46,286 bases of DNA. Origin: Frankiaceae bacterium. Lineage in GTDB: Bacteria; Actinomycetota; Actinomycetes; BP-191. The notes below the pieces were generated by a model. It did no database searches. It was not told the origin of the DNA and saw nothing but the letters and a program-made list of their open reading frames with translations. Shown here one piece after another: positions 23,719 to 30,472 of this stretch (position 1 is the first letter of the stretch; each line of letters opens with the position of its first letter). Where the stretch lies: positions 1 to 46,286 of the forward strand of contig DATMES010000069.1 of NCBI GenBank assembly GCA_035556555.1, given 5' to 3'. Made by a program: the position numbers and the translations under genes.

Positions 23719-25326
23719 GTGAAGCCTGACCTTCGCGATGAAGAGATTATCGCCGAGCTTCGCGCTACCTCGATGGCCGGGCGTGATGCATTCGAAGTCG
23801 CGATCGCTAAAACGTTCTCGGCGATGGGGGCGAAAGCGGTTCGGCACGGAGGAACTGGCGAGGCCGACGTAATTGTCGAATTGCCATACGAGAATAATAT
23901 TATCCGGGTCGCGATCGAAGCGAAGGGGGGCAGGCGCCCCCTTCGCGCGAATGCCGCAGGCATATCTGAGGCGGGTATTCACTCTACCAATGCGGGAGCG
24001 CAATTAGCCGTAATCGTGGCGCGCGAGTTTCAGGGCGCACGGGCGACGTCTCCAAACCCGTCGGACTCGACTATAATCGCGGGTTGCCGCGCCACTAACG
24101 GTGCCGTCACCATTGCAACCGTCGATGTGCTCGTTGAACTCCTTCAGCGAGTGCGGCGAGAGCAGCATTCTCTTCGTGAGGTCTATGAGATTCTCAGGGT
24201 TAACGAAACCCCGGCGGAGAAGATTGATCGAATCAAGGCGATGAAGGCGCCTTCAATGTTCCCCCTCTCGTCCCTGCTCGATGATATATGGGAAGAGCAG
24301 GAGGATGCAGGTGGCGTAGCATATTATGGAAGAGTCAAGCGCCTCCGTTGGCCAGATCTCGATTACAATAAGTTCACTCAACTGCTTCATGCGTTACAAA
24401 ATATGATTGGGCATGATCTGATTGAGATCGACGCGACGGAAAAAGTCATTGTACTAAAGCAGGACCCCGAATTGCTTAAGCAGAGACTTCAGCGTGTGAT
24501 GTCAGCAACGCGTGCGGGCGTTTTGAGTCTGGGGCACATCCATCTTAGTATTCGAGCACGGGCGCGTTCCCGAGGGCCCCTTATCGCCGTGTCAACTGCG
24601 GCGATGCTGCTAATCCCAGGCATCACAGCTATCGACGTGTTACCCCCACCTACAGGAACTCACCCGTCGCAGGTATCCTCGCGACACGTTGCGAGCCATC
24701 AGGCGCCACGTTCAGATAGTTACTCAGGGGTAGTGCATCGATCTAAAATGTCGGCAGCCGGTGCTACGGTGGTGGAGCGGCCACAGTATAATCGGGCAGT
24801 TGATCGTGCCTGGGATGGGAGGTTCTCTGGTACGTACGTGAGCCAATGTGTCAACAGCGATTCAGCGAGGTCTGAAGTTGGGCCGCCAACACAGTCGCAC
24901 GTTTCGTGTGATTTGCGCGGACGGAGTTCCGTCTGTGCCGATACCGTGGTTACTCGGAAGCGGCAATGCGCGGTTAGATTTTCTGGCGTTACGGTAACCT
25001 TCGATTCAGTCACGACAACTGCCTTAGGGCGTAAGGTCGCGGTGTGTGATACGGAACCCCATACATACCGTGTTTATATTCGACCTGTTATACAGTACAG
25101 CGAACGCGAAGAGTTCGTCCAGGTTATGCGAGGGACCGATGCCGGTGTTGAGGTGCAGGGTAGCGGCTTGGGGTCAGCGGTTGACCTAGGTAATATCAGT
25201 GCGATGGGCTATACGGCTGGCGGGACACTTCACGCAACTGTCACGCTAAATTTTACTTGTGGCATAGAACTCGGGCATCCGCAGCTATTCTTTGGTACGA
25301 TTCGTTTTAGGCCCCACGAGCGCTGA
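23719..25326 (+). CDS. PD-(D/E)XK-like nuclease domain fused to membrane segment and Cys-rich outer domain
   Basis: This 535-residue protein lies in DNA with many A/T third positions, unlike its neighbours, so it was probably acquired. Residues 20-105 look like a restriction-endonuclease fold: E26, D50 (GTGEADVIVEL) and E67-x-K69 (VAIEAKGG), then AQLAVIVAREF. A helical region follows (130-270), one hydrophobic segment (about 285-305, GPLIAVSTAAMLLIPGITAI) and a beta-rich C-terminal part with six cysteines (377, 397, 406, 417, 443, 514). A nuclease tied to an exported domain is odd; fusion of two genes is possible, since ATG 24499 would start the second half with a signal-like sequence. GTG 23719 has AGGAAGG upstream. 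Confidence 0.7.
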   Translation: MKPDLRDEEIIAELRATSMAGRDAFEVAIAKTFSAMGAKAVRHGGTGEADVIVELPYENNIIRVAIEAKGGRRPLRANAAGISEAGIHSTNAGAQLAVIVAREFQGARATSPNPSDSTIIAGCRATNGAVTIATVDVLVELLQRVRREQHSLREVYEILRVNETPAEKIDRIKAMKAPSMFPLSSLLDDIWEEQEDAGGVAYYGRVKRLRWPDLDYNKFTQLLHALQNMIGHDLIEIDATEKVIVLKQDPELLKQRLQRVMSATRAGVLSLGHIHLSIRARARSRGPLIAVSTAAMLLIPGITAIDVLPPPTGTHPSQVSSRHVASHQAPRSDSYSGVVHRSKMSAAGATVVERPQYNRAVDRAWDGRFSGTYVSQCVNSDSARSEVGPPTQSHVSCDLRGRSSVCADTVVTRKRQCAVRFSGVTVTFDSVTTTALGRKVAVCDTEPHTYRVYIRPVIQYSEREEFVQVMRGTDAGVEVQGSGLGSAVDLGNISAMGYTAGGTLHATVTLNFTCGIELGHPQLFFGTIRFRPHER

Positions 25327-25347
25327 ATCAGCACGAGAACAAGGGCC

Positions 25348-25379
25348 CTACACCGTCGGCTAGTTCGGTGACGGTGTAG
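25348..25379 (+). terminator. hairpin terminator of the island gene
   Basis: CTACACCGTC (25348-25357) and GACGGTGTAG (25370-25379) form a perfect 10-bp stem with a 12-nt loop, 21 bp after the stop codon. There is no T run. Confidence 0.65.
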
Positions 25380-25429
25380 ACTACGGATTTCCGCCTGCCT
25401 TCTCGGCGCGCGCGACGACGATCTCACCA

Positions 25430-25531
25430 TCAACGGCCGCTGACGGGGCTGTGACCGGCCGACGCGGGCGTCGGGGCGGCGAGCGTGGCGGCGGTCACGG
25501 CGACCGCGGCCAGCACTGTCTTACGGAGCAT
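25430..25531 (-). pseudogene. truncated or frameshifted exported protein (signal peptide only)
   Basis: A strong ribosome binding site (GGAGGGG) precedes ATG 25531. The product is a full signal peptide, MLRKTVLAAVAVTAATLAAP then TPASA, followed by only eight residues before TGA at 25430. Shifting by one base continues the frame for about 18 codons with VDGEIVVARAEKAGG to a TAG at 25381. The gene therefore appears broken, at the point where GC content drops into the island. It may have been cut by the island's arrival. Confidence 0.5.
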
Positions 25532-25708
25532 GGTGAGTTCCCCTCCCTCAGTGGCACGGGCGTGCCGGTACCTACACGGGAAGGGATGGCGTTCCTTACA
25601 CGCGTGCAGGCCCGCGCACCGGCCGCACCGAACCTTGCAGGCACCCCGGGAGTCTCTGAAGGGCTGTCGGGAATGCCCCGGCCGACGCGACCCCGAGGAG
25701 ACACACCG

Positions 25709-25879
25709 ATGAAGCGCACCCTGCACCTCCGTACCGAGGTGCTCAGCGAGCTCACGACCGACGAGCTGCAGAACGTCGCTGGCGGCGACGGCACCACGTA
25801 CGCCTGCTCGCGCTACGAGTGCCCGACGCTCGACCACTGCGTTCCGACGCTGCCGCTGAACGTCTGCGTCACCAAGTAG
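25709..25879 (+). CDS. RiPP-precursor-like peptide 1, 56 residues
   Basis: The leader MKRTLHLRTEVLSELTTDEL then QNVAGG ends in a double glycine. The core of 30 residues has four cysteines (YACSRYECP, HCVP, NVCVTK) and the motif LPLNVC that recurs in precursors 5 and 6. The LxLR.E.L..LT..EL..VAGG layout is that of class I lanthipeptide-type leaders recognised by RRE-containing enzymes and cut after GG (family knowledge). The gene stands alone, with GAGGAG upstream, and is followed by a strong bidirectional hairpin. No modification enzyme is nearby. Confidence 0.8.
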   Translation: MKRTLHLRTEVLSELTTDELQNVAGGDGTTYACSRYECPTLDHCVPTLPLNVCVTK

Positions 25880-25888
25880 CACGCGAAC

Positions 25889-25928
25889 GAACGGCCCGCG
25901 CCCCGCAAGCAGGGGACGCGGGCCGTTC
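25889..25928. terminator. bidirectional terminator hairpin
   Basis: GAACGGCCCGCG (25889-25900) and CGCGGGCCGTTC (25917-25928) pair perfectly over 12 bp; the loop itself can pair CCCC with GGGG. It lies between the convergent genes ending at 25879 and 25939. Confidence 0.75.
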
Positions 25929-25938
25929 GACGTCCCGG

Positions 25939-28020
25939 TTACGCCAAGACGAGCGGCGGCGCGCTGCCGTCGAGCGTGAACCCGAACGAGTACGTGCTCG
26001 GCGCGGCGCCGTCGACGCGCAGGTACCACGTGCCGGCCCGGTCGAGCGTCGCGGTGACGGACGGCGAGCTGAGGTACGCCAGCGAGCACGACGAGCCCGC
26101 GAACGCCACCCCGTCGGGCCCGACGAGCGTGAAGCAGGCGTTGCCGCCGCTGTGCTCGAGCTGGAACGTGTCCCCGGCCGCGCCGGAGAAGGCGAACCAG
26201 TCGTACGTGTCGTCCCCGCCGTAGCGGATGCCGTCGTAGACCCAGCCAGGCATCAGGACCGGTGCCCCGGCGGGCGTCTCGGGGGCGTCGGCGCCGCTGC
26301 TCGCGTCGTCGTGCACGAACACGGAGGCGAGTGGCGGGCCGCTCGTCGCGCTTTCGGGGCCCCACAGCGCGGTGCGCAGTGCCCGGTCGCGGGCGAACCA
26401 CTCGGTCGTCTCCGGCCGCGGCGCGGGGCCGCTGCCGGCGAGCAGCCTCGTGGACGCCGCGTCGAGCGCGTCCTGGTCGACGAGGCCGTACCCCTGCTCG
26501 GCGAGCGTCACCGGGGAGGCCGGCATGGGGTCGTTGCCCGCGCGCGGGACGGGCATGGCCGCGTGCAGCAGGTGGTCGAGCACCGCCGTACGGTCCGCGG
26601 CCGAGCCGGCGCGGCGGCCGGCGAGGAGCACGTGGGCGAAGTGCCCGGCGAGGTTCGCCGGGTACGCGGTGACGTCGGTCGCCGCGGGCATCGCGGTCAG
26701 CGAGTCGTGCGCGGGTGCGAACGTCGTCGCCGCGACCGCGTCCACCGGCACGCAGTGCGCGGGCGCGGCGGACGGCCGCATGCCTACGCGGGTGACCCAC
26801 GCGGGCCCGGCGTAGGCGTCGGTGTGCGTGCTGCACGCCGAAGGGACGAGGGCGGTGAAGACGCGGTTCGCCGGAACGATGACCGGCTTGCCGCTCGCCG
26901 CGGCCTCGCGGGTGGCCCACTCGATGCCGTCGCGCGTCCCTGTCGGGCTGGTCGTGATGAACGGCGCGTTCGCGGCGAACCCTGCGCTCATGACGACCGC
27001 GTCGATCCACGGCTGCCTGGCGACCCAGCGCACCGCTTCGGGGTACGTCGTCACGTCGGCCTCCACCGCGACGACGAGGACGTTCCCGTCGGCCGCACCG
27101 GTGCCGGAGCCCGCCGCGAGGCCGGCGCTGGCGCTGCCGTACCCCGTGTCGTCGATGACCGGACGGTCCGGCAGCGACGGCTCGTCGGCGGTCGGGCGGC
27201 TGAAGCTGATGCCACCGACGACGCGCGTGCCGGGGAACGTGTAGAGGCGCTCGTCGAACGTGTCCGACACGGGGTCGTACGTGCTGCGCGCCAGCGTGTT
27301 CAGCGTCGGCGCGTCGGCCGCGGCGGCGGTGGCGTAGTCGGGCGCGCCGAGCGACAGCGCGACCGGCGAGGCGCTCGCGGGGAAGCCGGACAGCCAGCCG
27401 CTCGGGTGCGCGGTGAGCGCCGGGGCGCGGAGGAACTCGTGGTACGGGTTGACGCCGGTGTCGACGACCGCGACGACGACGTGCTCGCCCGTGGTCGTCG
27501 CGGGGCCGACCGGCGGCACGACGAGCGAGGGGAGCGGCGCCACGGGCGAAGTGGACAGCAGGCCCACCGGCGCGGGGCTCGGCGCCGGCTCGCCGACGCC
27601 CACGGAGAACCGGTACGCGTCGGGCTGGAGCGCGCTGACCTGGACGTAGTACGTCCCCGCCGCCGTCGCGACGGCGGTGGCCAGCGAGGTGGACTCGGCG
27701 GCGACGCCGCAGGAGTACGCGAGCTCGGCGCCGGCGGCGTTCGCCAGGCGGACGCAGGAGAACGCGCCCGAGCCGCGCGCCTCGAGCGTCGCGCCGGCCG
27801 GAGCGGAGAACGCGTACCAGTCGGCCTTGTCGAGGACGTAGCCGTCGACGGTGCCCGAGTAGACACGGCCCGGCTCGACGCGGAACGTCGGCGTCGGGAC
27901 GCCGGGCGCGTCGCGGCCGGTGCCGGCGTCGTTCTGCGGCAGCGGCGCCGCCGACGCGGGCGATGCGACGGTGAGCGGCAGCAGTGCCGCGAGCAGGACG
28001 GAACAGAGAGCGGAGCGCAC
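25939..28020 (-). CDS. exported degenerate subtilase with pre-peptidase domains
   Basis: This 693-residue protein has a signal peptide (about 1-24), an N-terminal PPC-like beta domain (about 46-142, VYSGTVDGYVLDKADWYAFS), an S8-like central region (about 178-480) and a second PPC-like domain (about 600-690, YDWFAFSGAAGDTFQLEHSG). The catalytic Asp is present (D187, VVAVVDTGVNPYHEF). The GHGT..AG histidine motif reads GYGSASAG (H to Y294), and no GTS motif is found where TDVTAYPANLAG stands. It is therefore probably not a protease. GTG 28020 has GGGGGGAA upstream. Its role, perhaps binding peptides or other exported proteins, is unknown. Confidence 0.8.
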   Translation of the reverse strand: MRSALCSVLLAALLPLTVASPASAAPLPQNDAGTGRDAPGVPTPTFRVEPGRVYSGTVDGYVLDKADWYAFSAPAGATLEARGSGAFSCVRLANAAGAELAYSCGVAAESTSLATAVATAAGTYYVQVSALQPDAYRFSVGVGEPAPSPAPVGLLSTSPVAPLPSLVVPPVGPATTTGEHVVVAVVDTGVNPYHEFLRAPALTAHPSGWLSGFPASASPVALSLGAPDYATAAAADAPTLNTLARSTYDPVSDTFDERLYTFPGTRVVGGISFSRPTADEPSLPDRPVIDDTGYGSASAGLAAGSGTGAADGNVLVVAVEADVTTYPEAVRWVARQPWIDAVVMSAGFAANAPFITTSPTGTRDGIEWATREAAASGKPVIVPANRVFTALVPSACSTHTDAYAGPAWVTRVGMRPSAAPAHCVPVDAVAATTFAPAHDSLTAMPAATDVTAYPANLAGHFAHVLLAGRRAGSAADRTAVLDHLLHAAMPVPRAGNDPMPASPVTLAEQGYGLVDQDALDAASTRLLAGSGPAPRPETTEWFARDRALRTALWGPESATSGPPLASVFVHDDASSGADAPETPAGAPVLMPGWVYDGIRYGGDDTYDWFAFSGAAGDTFQLEHSGGNACFTLVGPDGVAFAGSSCSLAYLSSPSVTATLDRAGTWYLRVDGAAPSTYSFGFTLDGSAPPLVLA

Positions 28021-28113
28021 GAGTGGATTCCCCCCACACGGTAGGACGCGGCGCGGCGCGCCGCGCGTGAGGTGACGAGGTTTCGACGTCGGCGCCGCGC
28101 GGACCTTCCGGCG

Positions 28114-28464
28114 TCAGCGGCAGCGCAGCGTGATGCGCGCGCGGTCCTTCCAGTACTCGTGCCCGCGGAGCAGCCCGACCGTGATCGAGAACGTCCCGCG
28201 CACGTTCCTCGGGCAGTAGAGGCGGATCCGGAACGGCATCCGCACCGGCCGCTCAGGGTCGGTCCACGACGAGCCATCCATCTGGATCGGGTACAGCGGG
28301 TTGCCGTGCTCGTCACGGTCGTCGCTGCGCCCGAGGACCGTCGGGTACGTCACCGACGTCGCGAGGAAGCGCCCGACCGCGTCGACCGCCCGGCGCGTGA
28401 CCGCGGCGAACCGGTCGCGTGCCGCGACGGGACTTGCCGCGTCGACGCGAACCGCGCAGAGCAT
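28114..28464 (-). CDS. unknown protein, 116 residues
   Basis: I do not recognise this protein. It begins MLCAVRVDAASPVAARDRFA, has no clear signal peptide, and ends RGTFSITVGLLRGHEYWKDR with a few more residues and a final CR. Two cysteines near the C-terminus (LYCPRN and LRCR) flank a strand-rich segment. ATG 28464 is chosen over 28491 because GGAGGGGG lies just upstream. It is divergent from the precursor array and lies between it and the degenerate subtilase, so it may belong to the same locus. Confidence 0.65.
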   Translation of the reverse strand: MLCAVRVDAASPVAARDRFAAVTRRAVDAVGRFLATSVTYPTVLGRSDDRDEHGNPLYPIQMDGSSWTDPERPVRMPFRIRLYCPRNVRGTFSITVGLLRGHEYWKDRARITLRCR

Positions 28465-28534
28465 CGCGTCACCCCCTCCACCGCCGTTCAACGAGCGGTG
28501 CGGCTCCGGGGCACGCCCTCGAGGCGTACGTCGC

Positions 28535-28574
28535 TATCCTCGGGGCATACCCCTCAAGACGGAGGAACCCCTAC
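28535..28574 (+). promoter_or_regulatory. promoter of the precursor array
   Basis: TATCCT (28535-28540) is a likely -10 box, followed by a perfect GGGG-CATA-CCCC palindrome (28542-28553) over the expected start of transcription. GGAGG (28561-28565) is the ribosome binding site for ATG 28575. The palindrome could be an operator. Confidence 0.5.
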
Positions 28575-28790
28575 ATGAAGCGCACGCTCTCCCTCAGGCG
28601 TGAGTCCCTCACGGCGCTGACGACCGACGAGCTGTCGATGCTCGTCGCGGCGGGCGAAGGCGACCCGCAGCCCACCCCGCCGTGGTACGCCCCGACGTCC
28701 CCGGTGAAGGACTGCCTGGCGACGACGCAGAACTCCATGGTCGTCTGCTCCGGCGACTGCATGACCCGCGGCACCACCTGCGCCTGCTGA
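28575..28790 (+). CDS. RiPP-precursor-like peptide 2, 71 residues
   Basis: The leader MKRTLSLRRESLTALTTDEL is followed by SMLVAAGEGD rather than VAGG, so the cleavage site is variant. The core is Pro/Thr-rich (PQPTPPWYAPTSPVK) and ends with five cysteines in DCLATTQ, VVCSGDC and GTTCAC. It is the first gene of a five-gene tandem array transcribed from the promoter at 28535. The next gene starts 24 bp downstream. No homolog with a known product is recalled. Confidence 0.8.
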   Translation: MKRTLSLRRESLTALTTDELSMLVAAGEGDPQPTPPWYAPTSPVKDCLATTQNSMVVCSGDCMTRGTTCAC

Positions 28791-28814
28791 CCCTACGAAA
28801 ACGGAGACCCAGCC

Positions 28815-28988
28815 ATGAAGCGCACCCTGAAGCTCGAGCGCGAGACCGTCACCGACCTCACGACCGAGGAGCTGACCGCCATCGCGGGCGGCATCCCGAC
28901 GTTCGAGGGGCCCGTCTGCTACGTCGTCAACGACACCCAGGCGCGGTGCACGGCGACCATCATCCAGGCGCACTGCAACACGGTCTGA
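28815..28988 (+). CDS. RiPP-precursor-like peptide 3, 57 residues
   Basis: The leader MKRTLKLERETVTDLTTEEL then TAIAGG ends in a canonical double glycine after residue 26. The 31-residue core IPTFEGPVCYVVNDTQARCT and its remainder contain three cysteines (C35, C45, C54) and several Thr. Codon use matches the chromosome, so the array is long resident. It sits 24 bp after peptide 2 and 11 bp before peptide 4. Confidence 0.8.
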   Translation: MKRTLKLERETVTDLTTEELTAIAGGIPTFEGPVCYVVNDTQARCTATIIQAHCNTV

Positions 28989-28999
28989 GAGGCGGCCCC

Positions 29000-29173
29000 G
29001 TGAAGCGCACGCTCTCCCTGAAGCGCGAGGCGCTCGCCTCGCTCACCACCGACGAGCTCGCCGAGGTCCAGGGCGCGGCGATCCCGACGCTGCTCGGGGT
29101 CTGCCAGTGGACCCAGCCGTCGAGCCCCATCAACTGCGTCACCGAGCACACCGTCTGCCTCTGCCGGCAGTAA
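29000..29173 (+). CDS. RiPP-precursor-like peptide 4, 57 residues
   Basis: The leader MKRTLSLKREALASLTTDEL is followed by AEVQGAA, a variant of the usual VAGG. The core IPTLLGVCQWTQPSSPINCV then TEHTVCLCRQ has four cysteines. Start is GTG 29000 with GAGAGG upstream. The last bases of this gene (CTCTGCCGGCAGTAA) are found again at 29349-29365 beyond peptide 5, which marks a tandem duplication. Confidence 0.8.
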   Translation: MKRTLSLKREALASLTTDELAEVQGAAIPTLLGVCQWTQPSSPINCVTEHTVCLCRQ

Positions 29174-29190
29174 CCCTCGAGGAGTCCCTC

Positions 29191-29346
29191 ATGAAGCGCC
29201 TCACCCTGAAGAGCGAGACCCTCAGCGAGCTCACGGCCGACGAGCTCACCGGAGTCGCCGGCGGCGTGCTGCCGACGCTCCCGCTCGACGTCTGCCTCGA
29301 CGAGCTGCTGCACACCAACCGCCCGACCCAGTGCCTCTGCCCGTAG
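29191..29346 (+). CDS. RiPP-precursor-like peptide 5, 51 residues
   Basis: The leader MKRLTLKSETLSELTADELT then GVAGG is one residue shorter than the others at the start. The core VLPTLPLDVCLDELLHTNRP ends TQCLCP and has three cysteines. It is almost identical in its leader to peptide 6, and both cores begin VLPT.PLDVCLD, so the two arose by duplication. CTCGAGGAG lies upstream of ATG 29191. Confidence 0.82.
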   Translation: MKRLTLKSETLSELTADELTGVAGGVLPTLPLDVCLDELLHTNRPTQCLCP

Positions 29347-29348
29347 GA

Positions 29349-29384
29349 CTCTGCCGGCAGTAACCCACCCCTCGAGGAGAACTT
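29349..29384 (+). repeat. duplicated 3' end of peptide 4
   Basis: CTCTGCCGGCAGTAACCC here copies the last codons, stop and spacer of peptide 4 (29158-29175), followed in both places by CTCGAGGAG. This untranslated remnant shows that a unit of about 190 bp, including peptide 5, was duplicated to give peptide 6. Confidence 0.75.
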
Positions 29385-29528
29385 GTGAAGCGCCTCACCC
29401 TCAAGAGCGAGACCCTCGCCGAGCTCACGGCCGACGAGCTCACGGCGGTCGCCGGCGGCGTGCTGCCGACGACCCCGCTCGACGTCTGCCTCGACACCCT
29501 CCAGGCGACGCGCTGCTTCTGCCCGTGA
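29385..29528 (+). CDS. RiPP-precursor-like peptide 6, 47 residues
   Basis: Starting at GTG 29385 (CTCGAGGAG upstream), the leader KRLTLKSETLAELTADELTA ends VAGG. The core VLPTTPLDVCLDTLQATRCF then CP is 22 residues with three cysteines, shorter than its sister peptide 5 by four residues in the middle. It is the last gene of the plus-strand array; the inverted-repeat element at 29533 follows within 5 bp. Confidence 0.82.
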   Translation: MKRLTLKSETLAELTADELTAVAGGVLPTTPLDVCLDTLQATRCFCP

Positions 29529-29532
29529 CCCT

Positions 29533-29700
29533 CTAGGAGGGTTCTGCGCAACCCCGCCCTGGCTGAACCGGGGCGGTCAGACGACGACCGGCGGCGCGGT
29601 CGCCCGCGGGCGACAACCAGCCCGCAGGCTCCCTGCGGCCTTGCCGGATCGCCGCCTGGATCTCGGCTCGCGACGGGCAGGGCTTCGCGGAACCCTCCTA
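29533..29700. repeat. 168-bp inverted-repeat element between convergent precursor genes
   Basis: TAGGAGGGTTC (29534-29544) and GAACCCTCCTA (29690-29700) are perfect inverted ends, with weaker pairing continuing inward (CCCGCCCTG against CGGGCAGGG). The right end supplies the TAG stop of the minus-strand gene at 29698. The left end resembles that of the element at 22174. No gene is seen inside. Confidence 0.55.
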
Positions 29701-29880
29701 ACTCGTCGGCGGGCAGTACAGCGTCGCCGTGAGGATCGTGAAGATCGGCCCGAGGAACTTCGTGTCGAACGGCGGCCCGCAGTGGTCGCCGATCGTGTAG
29801 TCGCCGCCGCGGACCGCGTTGAGGTCGGCGGGGGTGAGCTCGGTCAGCGCCTCACGGCGCAGGTGCAGGCTTCGCTTCAA
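29698..29880 (-). CDS. RiPP-precursor-like peptide 7, 60 residues (TTG start)
   Basis: The leader LKRSLHLRREALTELTPADL then NAVRGG matches the array, and reading the TTG at 29880 as start restores the MKR beginning seen in all the others. AGGATGA lies 7 bp before it. The ATG at 29889 would add three residues with a badly placed ribosome binding site. The core DYTIGDHCGPPFDTKFLGPI and its remainder contain only two cysteines and several Thr. It is on the opposite strand, convergent with peptide 6. Confidence 0.75.
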   Translation of the reverse strand: MKRSLHLRREALTELTPADLNAVRGGDYTIGDHCGPPFDTKFLGPIFTILTATLYCPPTS

Positions 29881-29945
29881 CGGGGTCATCCTTCGATTGG
29901 CCGGCGGCCGCGCGAGAGTGCGCGGCCGCCGGGACGTCGTACGGG

Positions 29946-30167
29946 CTACTTGACGACCGGGCCGACGCACTGCGCGGTGTTGGAGTCGTGGAACAGGTCC
30001 ACCCACACGAGGCAGTCGCGGGTCCAGCAGTCGGTCGGGCAGACCCGGCCGCTGCACTCGAGGTCGACGACCCCGCCGCAGTCACGCCAGTAGTGGTCGG
30101 CGTGGGCGGCGGCGGTCGGCACCGCGAACGCGGCGGTGATCATGGTGGCGGCGAGCAGACGGCGCAT
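29946..30167 (-). CDS. exported six-cysteine peptide A, 73 residues
   Basis: A signal peptide (MRRLLAATMITAAFAVPTAA then AHA) is followed by a mature peptide of about 50 residues. Its conserved pattern is CGGV-D-EC-G-VCP-DC-----CLVW-D-FH----AQCV, shared with the gene at 30263. Six cysteines would give three disulfides. It is not a relative of the MKR-leader peptides but lies directly after one of them on the same strand (65 bp). AGGAG precedes ATG 30167. Function unknown; a defensin-like or inhibitor-like fold is a guess. Confidence 0.75.
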   Translation of the reverse strand: MRRLLAATMITAAFAVPTAAAHADHYWRDCGGVVDLECSGRVCPTDCWTRDCLVWVDLFHDSNTAQCVGPVVK

Positions 30168-30262
30168 GAAGAGCACTCCTGGTGATCGGGGGTGACGGCG
30201 GCGCGGGGCTGCGCCGCCGGGTCGTGCGAAAACGCGGCGAGGGAGCCGCGTCGTTCAGGGGG

Positions 30263-30472
30263 CTACCGGTCGACGCACTGCGCGGTGAACGGGCTGTGGA
30301 ACGGGTCCAGCCAGACCAGGCACTCGCGCGGGAAGCAGTCCATCGGGCAGACGGTGCCGTTGCACTCGTAGTCGAGGACCCCACCGCACGTACGGTCGTA
30401 CGGCTCGGGACCGGCGGAGGCGGGGGCGGCGAACGCGGCGGCGACGGCCGCGGCGGCGAGGAGACGACGCAT
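30263..30472 (-). CDS. exported six-cysteine peptide B, 69 residues
   Basis: This paralog of peptide A has a signal peptide (MRRLLAAAAVAAAFAAPASA) and the mature pattern TCGGVLDYECNGTVCPMDC followed by CLVWLDPFH and TAQCV. All six cysteines and the W and FH positions agree with peptide A, while the rest differs, so selection keeps the fold. GGAGAAA lies upstream of ATG 30472. The two genes are 95 bp apart in the same direction and probably come from a tandem duplication. Confidence 0.75.
   Translation of the reverse strand: MRRLLAAAAVAAAFAAPASAGPEPYDRTCGGVLDYECNGTVCPMDCFPRECLVWLDPFHSPFTAQCVDR

Noticed and set aside
23499-24003. Minus-strand frames inside the lower-GC island
   Set aside because: They overlap the plus-strand nuclease gene, which has a ribosome binding site and motifs; the antisense frames have neither.
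25430-28039. 869-residue minus-strand open frame
   Set aside because: Arg/Ala-rich shadow of the degenerate subtilase in another frame; only its last 33 codons, from 25531, have independent support.
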